This document shows, piece after piece, positions 28,159 through 35,841 of a stretch of 64,000 bases of DNA. The notes under the pieces were generated by a model. That model saw only the letters and a program-made list of their open reading frames with translations, was not told where the DNA came from and made no database searches. A program made the translations under genes and the position numbers. Positions within the stretch are counted from its first letter, which is position 1. Each line of letters starts with the position of its first letter. This DNA is from Flavobacterium sp. ALD4 (lineage in GTDB: Bacteria > Bacteroidota > Bacteroidia > Flavobacteriales > Flavobacteriaceae), in NCBI RefSeq assembly GCF_002836475.1, contig NZ_PJBJ01000030.1, forward strand, positions 558,001 to 622,000. Reading direction: 5' to 3'.

Positions 28159-29214
28159 TTATTGTTTTTTTGCAACCGTAAAAGAAAATTCTGAACCTAC
28201 ACCAAATTCGCTCTCAACGTATATTTTTTCTTTGTGAGCTTCGATGATATGTTTTACAATTGCTAATCCCAATCCCGAACCCCCTTCTGAACGGGAGCCA
28301 CTTTTATTTACCCGATAAAAACGCTCAAAAAGTCTGTTGATATTTTGCTTCTCTATTCCTTCTCCATTATCACTAATACGGATTAGTACCTTCTCTTTTG
28401 TCAAATTAACCACGGCAACCTCAGTCGCCCCGCCAGTTTTCCCGTATTTTATTGAATTAACAAGAAGGTTTTCAATGATTTGCTGAATTCTGTCTCTGTC
28501 TCCTCTCACATAATTAGGTAAGAGATGGTAGTTCTCAAACGAAAGCGTAATTTTCTTTTTTTCTGCCTTCATTTCCAATAGGTCAAAAACGTTCTGAATT
28601 AATTCAACAATATCAAATTCTGAAATATCTAAATTCAAATCCCCTACTTCAAGTTTGGTTATCATGTCTAAATCGTTTACAATGTAGATCAACCGTTCCA
28701 CTCCCTTTTCGGCACGTTTTAAGTATTTTTTTCTAATTACTTTATCTTCCATTGCCCCATCCAACAAAGTGGATATGTACCCTTGCACAGTAAATAATGG
28801 GGTCTTCAGTTCATGTGAAACATTTCCTAAGAATTCTCTCCTGTATTCTTCTCGAACTTGCAACATTTCAATTTCCAGTTTTTTATCAGTCGCAAATTTC
28901 TTTACCTCCCTAGTCAGGGTTTCCATATCTGTCGTAATCGGTTGATTTATGAATGTACTTGATTGTAACAGCGAAACATCATCATAGATTTTTTTTACAC
29001 GTCTGTATATAAAACGCTCTACTCGATACTGTAAAACAATAAATGAAAAAAGATACACTATTAACATGAAAACAAAACCAAATAAATACAGACTACGGAA
29101 ATGTAACTTGAACATATTAGATGCCAGCAGCATAACAAATCCCGTTGAAAAAAGACTGATATACAATGCTGATTTTACGGCAAACTTATAGGTTTTTTTA
29201 AAACTTATTTTCAT
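28159..29214 (-). CDS. phoR: Sensor histidine kinase, PhoR-like
   Basis: A 351-aa membrane sensor kinase: two N-terminal helices (about residues 14-34 and 41-62) with almost no periplasmic loop, a linker, then the phosphoacceptor H-box FLGNVSHELKTPLF (His134), N-box ENLLVNSIKYG, G1 ISDNGEGIE, F-box LFERFYR and G2 GGSGLGLAIVKH. The tiny periplasmic part fits PhoR, which senses phosphate through PstSCAB-PhoU. It follows phoB by 86 bp, and Pho-box promoters are present in the same window. The name rests on context and architecture. Confidence 0.88.
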   Translation of the reverse strand: MKISFKKTYKFAVKSALYISLFSTGFVMLLASNMFKLHFRSLYLFGFVFMLIVYLFSFIVLQYRVERFIYRRVKKIYDDVSLLQSSTFINQPITTDMETLTREVKKFATDKKLEIEMLQVREEYRREFLGNVSHELKTPLFTVQGYISTLLDGAMEDKVIRKKYLKRAEKGVERLIYIVNDLDMITKLEVGDLNLDISEFDIVELIQNVFDLLEMKAEKKKITLSFENYHLLPNYVRGDRDRIQQIIENLLVNSIKYGKTGGATEVAVVNLTKEKVLIRISDNGEGIEKQNINRLFERFYRVNKSGSRSEGGSGLGLAIVKHIIEAHKEKIYVESEFGVGSEFSFTVAKKQ

Positions 29215-29300
29215 TTTTTAGTGCGTACGTTGTCTATTTAATCTAGTCTTACAAAGAAGACCCTATCCCACTTTTACAAACAACTTTTATTATATTTAAT

Positions 29301-29984
29301 TTAAACCTCAAATTTATAACCAACCCCTTTAATAGTTTTAAAAAAATCTTCGCCTATTTTTTCTCGGAGCTTTCTAATATGAACATCAATAGTTCTTCCC
29401 CCTACAACTACTTCGTTTCCCCAAACTTTATCAAGAATCTCATCACGCTTAAATACTTTTCCTGGTTTAGACGCTAACAAATAAAACAACTCAAATTCTT
29501 TTCTGGGTAGTCCAATTTCGATATTATCCTTTACTATTTTATATTCTTCGCGATTTATTTCTATCCCACCTACATTTAAAGTTCCATTGTCTTGCTCACT
29601 CTCTTTCAAGCGACGTAACAATGCTTTCACTTTACTGACCAATAGTTTTGGCTTTATCGGTTTTGTGATATAGTCATCAGCTCCGGCATCAAATCCCGCA
29701 ACTTGCGAATAATCTTCGCTTCTTGCAGTCAAGAAAGTAATAATCACATTACTTAACTCCGCAATTTTCCTGATATTTTCACAAGCTTCCATTCCATCCA
29801 TTTCAGGCATCATCACATCCATTATGATCAAATCTGGCAATTCCTTTTTAGCTTTAGCAACCGCTTCTTTTCCATTCGCCGCCGTGAAAATTTGATATCC
29901 TTCCTGGGTGAGGTTATAACCTACAATTTCTAAAATGTCCGGTTCGTCATCAACTAGTAAAATCTTGGTATGTTTCTTTTTCAT
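29301..29984 (-). CDS. phoB: Response regulator, PhoB/OmpR family
   Basis: A 227-aa regulator: receiver domain (residues 5-125; acidic DDE, phosphoacceptor Asp56 in LIIMDVMMPEMDG, Lys in YITKPIKP) and a C-terminal winged helix (about 135-225, ending VWGNEVVVGGRTIDVHIRKL and GVGYKFEV). It is the likely reader of the 11-bp TAACA repeats found upstream of five local genes. The ATG at 29984 (MKKKHTKILLVDDEP) is preferred over a TTG at 29993. A -7 element ends only 6 bp before it, so this transcript may be nearly leaderless. Confidence 0.92.
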   Translation of the reverse strand: MKKKHTKILLVDDEPDILEIVGYNLTQEGYQIFTAANGKEAVAKAKKELPDLIIMDVMMPEMDGMEACENIRKIAELSNVIITFLTARSEDYSQVAGFDAGADDYITKPIKPKLLVSKVKALLRRLKESEQDNGTLNVGGIEINREEYKIVKDNIEIGLPRKEFELFYLLASKPGKVFKRDEILDKVWGNEVVVGGRTIDVHIRKLREKIGEDFFKTIKGVGYKFEV

Positions 29985-29990
29985 ATTTGG

Positions 29991-29998
29991 CAAATTTA
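29991..29998 (-). promoter_or_regulatory. -7 promoter element of phoBR
   Basis: TAAATTTG on the minus strand, an exact TAnnTTTG match, separated by 6 bp from the phoB ATG at 29984. No convincing Pho repeats lie in register upstream of it. Confidence 0.5.
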
Positions 29999-30066
29999 CG
30001 TTTGCATTGGTAAATGTAATAATAAATGAATAGCAAAAAGGCAGTATTAACTGTAATTTGATTTGG

Positions 30067-30143
30067 TAACCTTTTAGTAATGCTTAACACACATAATGGT
30101 AACCTCACAGTAACGCAGAGTTTACAAAGACGCCATTACTTTG
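30067..30143 (+). promoter_or_regulatory. Candidate Pho box array and -7 element of the TonB receptor gene
   Basis: TAACC 30067, TAATG 30078, TAACC 30100, TAACG 30111 and TTACA 30122 fall on one 11-bp register (the 30089 position has diverged). After 9 bp comes the -7-like TTACTTTG (30136-30143, one mismatch). It lies in the region divergent from phoB. Confidence 0.7.
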
Positions 30144-30161
30144 CAAAAAATTAAACAAACT

Positions 30162-32921
30162 ATGAAATTTAAACTATTCATTTTAACGCTTTTTATCAGC
30201 ACCCTTGCTTTCTCTCAAAATAAAGGTACTGTTTCCGGGGTCATAACTGATAAAGATTATAACAACGAAACATTACCTTTTGCAAACGTATTATTAAAAG
30301 GAACACAAATAAATGGCACAACTGACATTGATGGTAAATACTCACTTAATGCTCCTGCAGGAAGCTATGTAATACAGTATAGTTTTATTGGTTACGAATC
30401 AGCAGAGGTTACTATTATAGTAAAGAGTGGAGAGACAATAACACTAAGCAAAGCATTAGGCGCGTCCAGTTACAAACTAGATGATGTAGTTATTACTACA
30501 ATCGTAAACAAGCAAAAAGAAACCGCCTTGTTAATGGATCAGAAAAATGCGGTTGAAATAAAACAAAGCATTGGTTCACAAGAATTAGCTAGAAAAGGAG
30601 TTAGTGATGTTGCTACTGCAGTGACTAAAATAAGCGGTGTTTCTAAACAAGAAGGTTCAGGAAGTGTTTTTGTAAGAGGTTTAGGAGACCGTTATAATGT
30701 GACCACTTTAAACGGATTGCCTTTACCGTCTAACAACCCTAAAAACAAGAACATACTTTTGGATATTTTCTCTACAGATATTGTTGAATCTGTAGGAATC
30801 AGCAAAACATTTGAATCACAAAACTATGCTGATTTTGGAGGAGCAAACGTGGATATTGTATCAAAGAAAATGACAGGCTCTCCATTTATTCAAATTGGTG
30901 TAGGTGTAGGTACGAACACAAACGTAGCTAAACTTGATAATTTTTACTTGCAAGACGGCCCTTCTTACTTTGGTTTCAATAAAACAAATGCTCCAAGCAA
31001 TCCTTTACTACCGTACAACTATAATAATAGCTGGGACAGACAAGAAAGAAAAAACACTTTAAATAATAATATTTCTTTATCTGCAGGAAAAAAATTCAAT
31101 GTCGGCGCAAACAGCACTATTAGTGCTTTCATAACTGCTGGATTTGATGCTGAAAACAAATATAACGAAGGGATCTATAGAACAACCATCACTGCACAAG
31201 GTGCTGCCAATACTGATCTCTTTAGAAAATCGTATCAATTCAATACTAATTCTACCGTAATGGGTACCGCAGATTACAAAATCAATAGAAATAACTCTAT
31301 TTTGTTTACTACTTTATTTTTAAACTCTACTTCACAAGATTACAGTGAGTACGAAGGGTTTGATATTGAGTTCTCAGGTTTAGACCAAATTGGTTTTATA
31401 AAACGCGGAACTTTCGATAAAACACAATTAATTGTAAACCAATTATTAGGTAAGCACAAATACAATGAAAGAACCACAGCAAATTGGAGTCTTGGATACA
31501 GTATACTGGACAACACTATTCCAGATCGTATGCAAAATACTTTTGTCCCCTCAAATGATGGATCTACAGATTATACTTTTTTCAAAAACTCAAGCATAAA
31601 CAATCACCGTTATTACCAAGGTTTAACTGAAAAAGAATGGTCAGCAAATATTTCAGGTTCGTATAATTTTGCTAAAACAAATGAAGAGGAATTCAAAGGT
31701 AAAGCTACACTAGGATACTCTGGTAAGATGAAAACCGTTGACTTTAATTCTGAACAGTACTCCTTTTTTCCCGAAACTAATAAAACGCTTTTTCCAAAAG
31801 ATGGATTTAACAATACTGATTTGTACTTAAATGATACCAATTTTGATTTAGCAAATGGCGACAGTTCTAGCAAACTTTCTCAACTATATAATGGCGATTT
31901 AAACATTCATGCCGTTTACGGAAATGCACAATACAATTTTACTGATAGATTATCAGTGATTTTAGGAGGTAGATTTGAACAAATAGAGCAATATGTTTAT
32001 TACGTGAGTTTGGATGCACCAGACGGAACTGGAAATACTTACGCGCCAGTGAAGTTTTTGCCTAGCATAATCGCTAAATACAAATTAAATGACAAGCAAA
32101 ACTTAAAATTTGCAGCTAGTAATACCTATACTCTACCGCAATTTAAAGAAAAAGTAAAAATCCTTTTTCAAGAAGTAGGACAAAGTTATGAAGGTAACAA
32201 TAAACTTTACGCTTCAACAAACTACAATGCTGATTTAAGTTGGGAATTATATCCTAGTAACGACGAAATTCTTTCGGTAACTGCTTTCGGAAAATTAATC
32301 CAAAACCCAATCAATGAAATGTTTACCAATTCCTCTTCTGGAAACATTACTTGGGCAAACACAGGTGATAAAGCAGTAGTAGCTGGAATCGAGTTAGAAT
32401 TTAGAAAAAATATTTTTGAAATTAGCGATGAAACCAATTTAAAAGAGAAATTAACTTTCGGCTTTAACGGATCCTATATGTATCAGGACATGGATTTAAG
32501 TAATGCTAAAGTTTTAAATGAAAACGGGTTCGGTGCTAATTTTACTTACAAAAACTCAAAATTATCAGGAGCTGCTGACTTTTTAGCAAATGCAGATATG
32601 TCTTATACAAAAGAATTTAAAAACGACAAAAACATTACTGCAACGGTAACTTATGCCTATGTTTCTGATAAATTAGCTGTAATAGGAACTTCAGAAAGAG
32701 GAAACTTAATAGACAAATCAATTGGTAGATTAGACTTTATTCTAAAATCTAACTTAACTAAAAAATTAAACATAGGATTGTCATATAAAAACATCTTAAA
32801 TCCAGTTTATGAAAGATTCACTGATCAAAGCAGCGCACCATTAATTAAAACTGCTGATGTATTAGCAAGTTCTTATAAAATTGGATCTAACTTAAGTTTG
32901 TCTTTGAATTATAAGTTCTAG
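30162..32921 (+). CDS. TonB-dependent outer-membrane receptor, candidate phosphate-starvation transporter
   Basis: A 919-aa receptor with signal peptide (MKFKLFILTLFISTLAFSQ). It has a CarboxypepD_reg-like domain (about residues 22-105, GTVSGVITDKDYNNETLPFA...), a plug domain (about 115-235, with GSGSVFVRGLGDRYNVTTLN) and a long beta-barrel ending NLSLSLNYKF. It uses TonB energy to import a ligand too large or scarce for porins. No SusD homologue follows; instead a beta-helix-like lipoprotein gene does. Divergent from phoB, with five Pho-type repeats in front, so it is probably induced by phosphate starvation and may import a phosphorylated or phosphate-complexed compound (inference). The frame extends to 30141, inside the -7 element, so the start is 30162. 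Confidence 0.92.
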   Translation: MKFKLFILTLFISTLAFSQNKGTVSGVITDKDYNNETLPFANVLLKGTQINGTTDIDGKYSLNAPAGSYVIQYSFIGYESAEVTIIVKSGETITLSKALGASSYKLDDVVITTIVNKQKETALLMDQKNAVEIKQSIGSQELARKGVSDVATAVTKISGVSKQEGSGSVFVRGLGDRYNVTTLNGLPLPSNNPKNKNILLDIFSTDIVESVGISKTFESQNYADFGGANVDIVSKKMTGSPFIQIGVGVGTNTNVAKLDNFYLQDGPSYFGFNKTNAPSNPLLPYNYNNSWDRQERKNTLNNNISLSAGKKFNVGANSTISAFITAGFDAENKYNEGIYRTTITAQGAANTDLFRKSYQFNTNSTVMGTADYKINRNNSILFTTLFLNSTSQDYSEYEGFDIEFSGLDQIGFIKRGTFDKTQLIVNQLLGKHKYNERTTANWSLGYSILDNTIPDRMQNTFVPSNDGSTDYTFFKNSSINNHRYYQGLTEKEWSANISGSYNFAKTNEEEFKGKATLGYSGKMKTVDFNSEQYSFFPETNKTLFPKDGFNNTDLYLNDTNFDLANGDSSSKLSQLYNGDLNIHAVYGNAQYNFTDRLSVILGGRFEQIEQYVYYVSLDAPDGTGNTYAPVKFLPSIIAKYKLNDKQNLKFAASNTYTLPQFKEKVKILFQEVGQSYEGNNKLYASTNYNADLSWELYPSNDEILSVTAFGKLIQNPINEMFTNSSSGNITWANTGDKAVVAGIELEFRKNIFEISDETNLKEKLTFGFNGSYMYQDMDLSNAKVLNENGFGANFTYKNSKLSGAADFLANADMSYTKEFKNDKNITATVTYAYVSDKLAVIGTSERGNLIDKSIGRLDFILKSNLTKKLNIGLSYKNILNPVYERFTDQSSAPLIKTADVLASSYKIGSNLSLSLNYKF

Positions 32922-32941
32922 CACCAACTTTATATTACATT

Positions 32942-32979
32942 AAAAAGAGGTAGCTGATGATGATCAACTACCTCTTTTT
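32942..32979 (+). terminator. Terminator after the TonB receptor gene
   Basis: AAAAAGAGGTAG pairs with CTACCTCTTTTT, with a 14-nt loop and a T-tract. Confidence 0.85.
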
Positions 32980-33040
32980 TATTACTATATAAGACGTGTA
33001 AATTTAATGTTAATTGTATTGAAAGTCATAGAAGAATTCT

Positions 33041-33095
33041 TAACAGCATCGTAATAATCGCTTAACCTGATAAAAACAGTAAACCTGTTTCTTTG
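33041..33095 (+). promoter_or_regulatory. Candidate Pho box array and -7 element of the beta-helix lipoprotein gene
   Basis: TAACA 33041, TAATA 33052, TAACC 33063 and AAACA 33074, exactly 11 bp apart, then 9 bp, then the -7-like TTTCTTTG (33088-33095, one mismatch). It gives this gene its own promoter after the receptor terminator. Confidence 0.75.
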
Positions 33096-33130
33096 TAGTG
33101 TTAAAAAACATAAACAAAAATTAAACAAAA

Positions 33131-34249
33131 ATGAAAAAATCAATTTTAGCAATTTTAACCGTAGTAACAATTGCATTTACAAGCTGTACAAGTGATAGTT
33201 CAGAAACAATCCCTGCAAATACTTTTGATTTAAAAGTAGACAATTTAAAAGGTGAAATAACAAACAAGGAGACTGTAACTTTAGATGCTACAAAAACGTA
33301 TACATTAACTGGAGGATTAATCGTAAGATCTGGTTCTTCTTTAATTATTCCTGCTGGAACAACAATTAAATCTGATCCAACAGCTGATACAGAAATAGCT
33401 AAAACAATTTTCATCGCTGTAGAAAGAGGCGCTAAAATCTTTGTGAACGGTACTGCTGCTAAACCAGTAGTCATGACATCTGGCAAAGTAGCTCCTGCTG
33501 AAGGAAACTGGGGTGGTTTGATTATCTGTGGTGATGCAAAAGTAAACACAGGAGACAATGGAACATCTGAAGTAGGTGGATTATTATACGGAGGTAACAA
33601 CAATGCGGATTCATCTGGAGAAATCAACTACTTGAAAATTTCTTACACAGGATCTAAATTTAGTGATAGCAAAGAATATAATGGCGTTTCTTTCTTTGGA
33701 GTAGGTAGTGGTACTAAAGTATCAAATATCTATACTTTTGAAAGTGGTGATGATGCTATTGAATTTTTTGGAGGTGCAGTAAATGCAAGTAACCTTGTAT
33801 TAATTAACTCTTACGATGATTCATTAGATTTCGCAGATGGATACATTGGAACAATCACGAACCTTTACATCAGCGGTATTTCATTTGGTGGTGTTGAAGG
33901 ATCAAACAATGGACAAAACGATATCGCTTTGCCAATGACAGATGCAAAAATCATAAATATTTCAATTGTAAAAGGAACAGCCACTAAATTTACAGCTTCT
34001 GAGAAAGCAATCAACTTCAAAGAAGGTGGTGGAAAACAAACTTATACAAACCTATTTGTTGATGGTATCGCTACGTTTGCTAAATTAGATTCAGGTACTG
34101 GTGCTACTGCAAGAATAGCAGCTGGAGACTTTAAAATAAACGGTGCAAATTTTGTAACTGCAAATAATACTACAGCAACATATGTAACAAATCAACTTGG
34201 TGCTGGTGCCGGTGCAACTCTACCTTCTTGGGCTGATTGGACTAAATAA
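33131..34249 (+). CDS. Surface lipoprotein with a predicted right-handed beta-helix
   Basis: A 372-aa lipoprotein (MKKSILAILTVVTIAFTSC, lipobox Cys19) followed by short strand-turn repeats rich in Gly, Asn, Thr and Asp, for example GGLIVRSGSSLIIPAGTTIK, GAKIFVNGTAAKPVVMTSGK, NWGGLIICGDAKVNTGDNGT and SGDDAIEFFGGAVNASNLVL. The pattern suggests a parallel beta-helix, a fold used for binding or cleaving polymers. No catalytic signature is obvious. It follows the TonB receptor gene with its own Pho-type promoter, so it may be the receptor's surface partner, in the place usually held by a SusD protein. This pairing is inferred. Confidence 0.8.
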   Translation: MKKSILAILTVVTIAFTSCTSDSSETIPANTFDLKVDNLKGEITNKETVTLDATKTYTLTGGLIVRSGSSLIIPAGTTIKSDPTADTEIAKTIFIAVERGAKIFVNGTAAKPVVMTSGKVAPAEGNWGGLIICGDAKVNTGDNGTSEVGGLLYGGNNNADSSGEINYLKISYTGSKFSDSKEYNGVSFFGVGSGTKVSNIYTFESGDDAIEFFGGAVNASNLVLINSYDDSLDFADGYIGTITNLYISGISFGGVEGSNNGQNDIALPMTDAKIINISIVKGTATKFTASEKAINFKEGGGKQTYTNLFVDGIATFAKLDSGTGATARIAAGDFKINGANFVTANNTTATYVTNQLGAGAGATLPSWADWTK

Positions 34250-34272
34250 TTAATATACAGATACAACAGTAT

Positions 34273-34297
34273 AACACCTCTCTTTTCAGGAGGTGTT
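34273..34297 (+). terminator. Terminator after the beta-helix lipoprotein gene
   Basis: AACACCTC pairs with GAGGTGTT over a 9-nt loop, followed by a run of T. Confidence 0.85.
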
Positions 34298-34327
34298 TTT
34301 TTTCGGTATAGTACTTAATTTTTTTCG

Positions 34328-34335
34328 TATATTTA
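34328..34335 (+). promoter_or_regulatory. -7 promoter element of the T9SS mini-protein gene
   Basis: TATATTTA (one mismatch to TAnnTTTG), 18 bp before the ATG at 34354. No Pho-type repeats are seen in register; the preceding gene's terminator occupies that position. Confidence 0.45.
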
Positions 34336-34353
34336 CTTAACGAAATTAAGCTA

Positions 34354-34692
34354 ATGGCAAAAAATTACTTTTATAGTGCAATCTTATTGGTTTTTTTCTT
34401 TTCCATGGGTCTTAGTGCTCAAGATATAAAGCAACAACCAAAACTACAAGAAACCTCCGTAATTGAAGGTTTAAACTTGTATCCGAATCCCGTGAGTAAC
34501 GGGAAGGTATATATTTCCACAAAAAATGATTCAAATAAAGAAATAATTATTTTTGATCTTTTAGGAAAGAAAGTACTACAAACTTTAATTAGTTCAAAAG
34601 AACTAAATGTCTCAAGTCTAAATCCCGGCGTTTACATCATTAAGATTAATGAAGAGAATGCAACGGCTACCAGAAAACTTATTGTAAGGTAA
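34354..34692 (+). CDS. Mini-protein consisting of a signal peptide and a T9SS type A sorting domain
   Basis: A 112-aa protein: signal peptide (about residues 1-22, ending LSAQ), a short linker, then a complete type A sorting domain: LNLYPNPVSNGKVYIST, EIIIFDLLGKKVLQT, LNVSSLNPGVYIIKI and the terminal TRKLIVR. This C-terminal domain directs cargo through the type IX secretion system, but here there is almost no cargo ahead of it. It may be a small secreted peptide, a remnant of a larger protein, or a competitor for the sorting machinery. It follows the phosphate-starvation lipoprotein gene. Confidence 0.88.
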   Translation: MAKNYFYSAILLVFFFSMGLSAQDIKQQPKLQETSVIEGLNLYPNPVSNGKVYISTKNDSNKEIIIFDLLGKKVLQTLISSKELNVSSLNPGVYIIKINEENATATRKLIVR

Positions 34693-34715
34693 GATTTACC
34701 TTCAAAAAATAACAT

Positions 34716-34745
34716 AAAAAGCTCCAACTTCAATTGGGGCTTTTT
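34716..34745 (+). terminator. Terminator after the T9SS mini-protein gene
   Basis: AAAAAGCTCCAA pairs with TTGGGGCTTTTT (one G-U pair), followed by T residues. Confidence 0.8.
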
Positions 34746-34796
34746 TTATTTGAAATCGGAATGCCTTTTAATATCTGAAAGAGCTATTAAAATTTA

Positions 34797-34804
34797 TACC
34801 TTTG
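34797..34804 (+). promoter_or_regulatory. -7 promoter element overlapping the open frame of the LuxE-like gene
   Basis: TACCTTTG, an exact TAnnTTTG match. It overlaps the first possible TTG codon (34802) of the frame, so translation must begin further down, probably at 34817. Confidence 0.55.
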
Positions 34805-34816
34805 CAAAAAAAATTC

Positions 34817-35797
34817 TTGATCACAGCCACTGATATATTTGCCATTTCTAGTCAAAAGCAATTTGAAAAAATAGCCTTAAAAGTATTTCGTTATCAACAC
34901 GAAAGTAACTTGGTATACAGAGAATTTTGTGATCTCTTAAAAGTGGAACCCCAAAAAGTAAAAGCACTCGAACAGATTCCGTTTTTACCCATTCAATTTT
35001 TCAAAAGTCACGCTGTGGTTTCTAATACCAACGCGGTTCAAAAGACATTTACCAGCAGCGGAACAACCGGAACGATAACAAGCAAACACCTGGTAACAGA
35101 CACTTCTATTTATGAAGAAAGTTACCAAAAAGGTTTTTCTCAGTTTTATGGCAATATAGAAGATTATGTAGTTTTGGCTTTACTACCGTCTTACTTGGAA
35201 AGAGAAGGGTCCTCCTTGATCTATATGGTCGAAGATTTGATTCAGCTGTCCAATCATGACGAAAGCGGTTTTTATTTGCACAATCACGACGAACTCATAA
35301 AGAAATTAACCGAATTAGACCAGTCCGGTCAAAACGTAATTCTGATTGGAGTTACTTTTGCCTTATTGGACCTAATCGAGAAACATCAGTTTCAATTGCA
35401 AAACACCATTATTATGGAAACCGGTGGTATGAAAGGCAGACGAAAAGAAATGATTCGAGAAGAACTGCATCAGCAACTTTGCAAAGGCTTTGGTGTGACA
35501 GCCATTCACTCTGAATACGGTATGACCGAATTGCTCTCACAAGCGTATTCCTTAGGAGACGGCGTATTTGAATGCCCTTCTTGGATCCAAATCCTCCTCC
35601 GCGACACCGAAGATGCACTAACCTATATTCCGCAAGGAAAAACAGGCGGAATCAATGTGATTGATCTAGCTAATATTAATTCCTGTTCTTTTATCGCCAC
35701 GCAAGACCTAGGCAAAAAAAATCCCAACAACTCTTTCGAGGTATTGGGACGTTTTGATAATTCTGATATTCGCGGTTGTAATTTAATGATACTTTGA
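34817..35797 (+). CDS. LuxE/PaaK-like acyl-protein synthetase or acyltransferase
   Basis: A protein of about 326 aa of the adenylate-forming LuxE-like family: the nucleotide-binding loop KTFTSSGTTGTITSKH (about residues 75-90), the block METGGMKGRRKEMIREEL, and HSEYGMTELLSQAYS late in the protein. LuxE activates a fatty acid and transfers it to a protein thiol. Non-luminous Bacteroidota carry this homologue for an unknown acylation. The start is unclear because the promoter overlaps the upstream frame; the TTG at 34817 (ITATDIFAISSQ) is the first codon that fits. Its TGA stop shows that TGA is a normal stop here. Confidence 0.82.
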   Translation: MITATDIFAISSQKQFEKIALKVFRYQHESNLVYREFCDLLKVEPQKVKALEQIPFLPIQFFKSHAVVSNTNAVQKTFTSSGTTGTITSKHLVTDTSIYEESYQKGFSQFYGNIEDYVVLALLPSYLEREGSSLIYMVEDLIQLSNHDESGFYLHNHDELIKKLTELDQSGQNVILIGVTFALLDLIEKHQFQLQNTIIMETGGMKGRRKEMIREELHQQLCKGFGVTAIHSEYGMTELLSQAYSLGDGVFECPSWIQILLRDTEDALTYIPQGKTGGINVIDLANINSCSFIATQDLGKKNPNNSFEVLGRFDNSDIRGCNLMIL

Positions 35798-35841
35798 AGA
35801 TTAACTGGTTATTTATTTAATTGATGATTCCAATTAACCAA

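Noticed and set aside
30008..30034. Pho repeats for phoB itself
   Set aside because: Positions in register with the phoB -7 element match the repeat poorly (TACCA, ATTAT).
33121..33627. 168-codon antisense frame over the beta-helix lipoprotein gene
   Set aside because: A mirror of the repetitive coding strand with no promoter or family; the sense gene has a signal peptide, lipobox and promoter.
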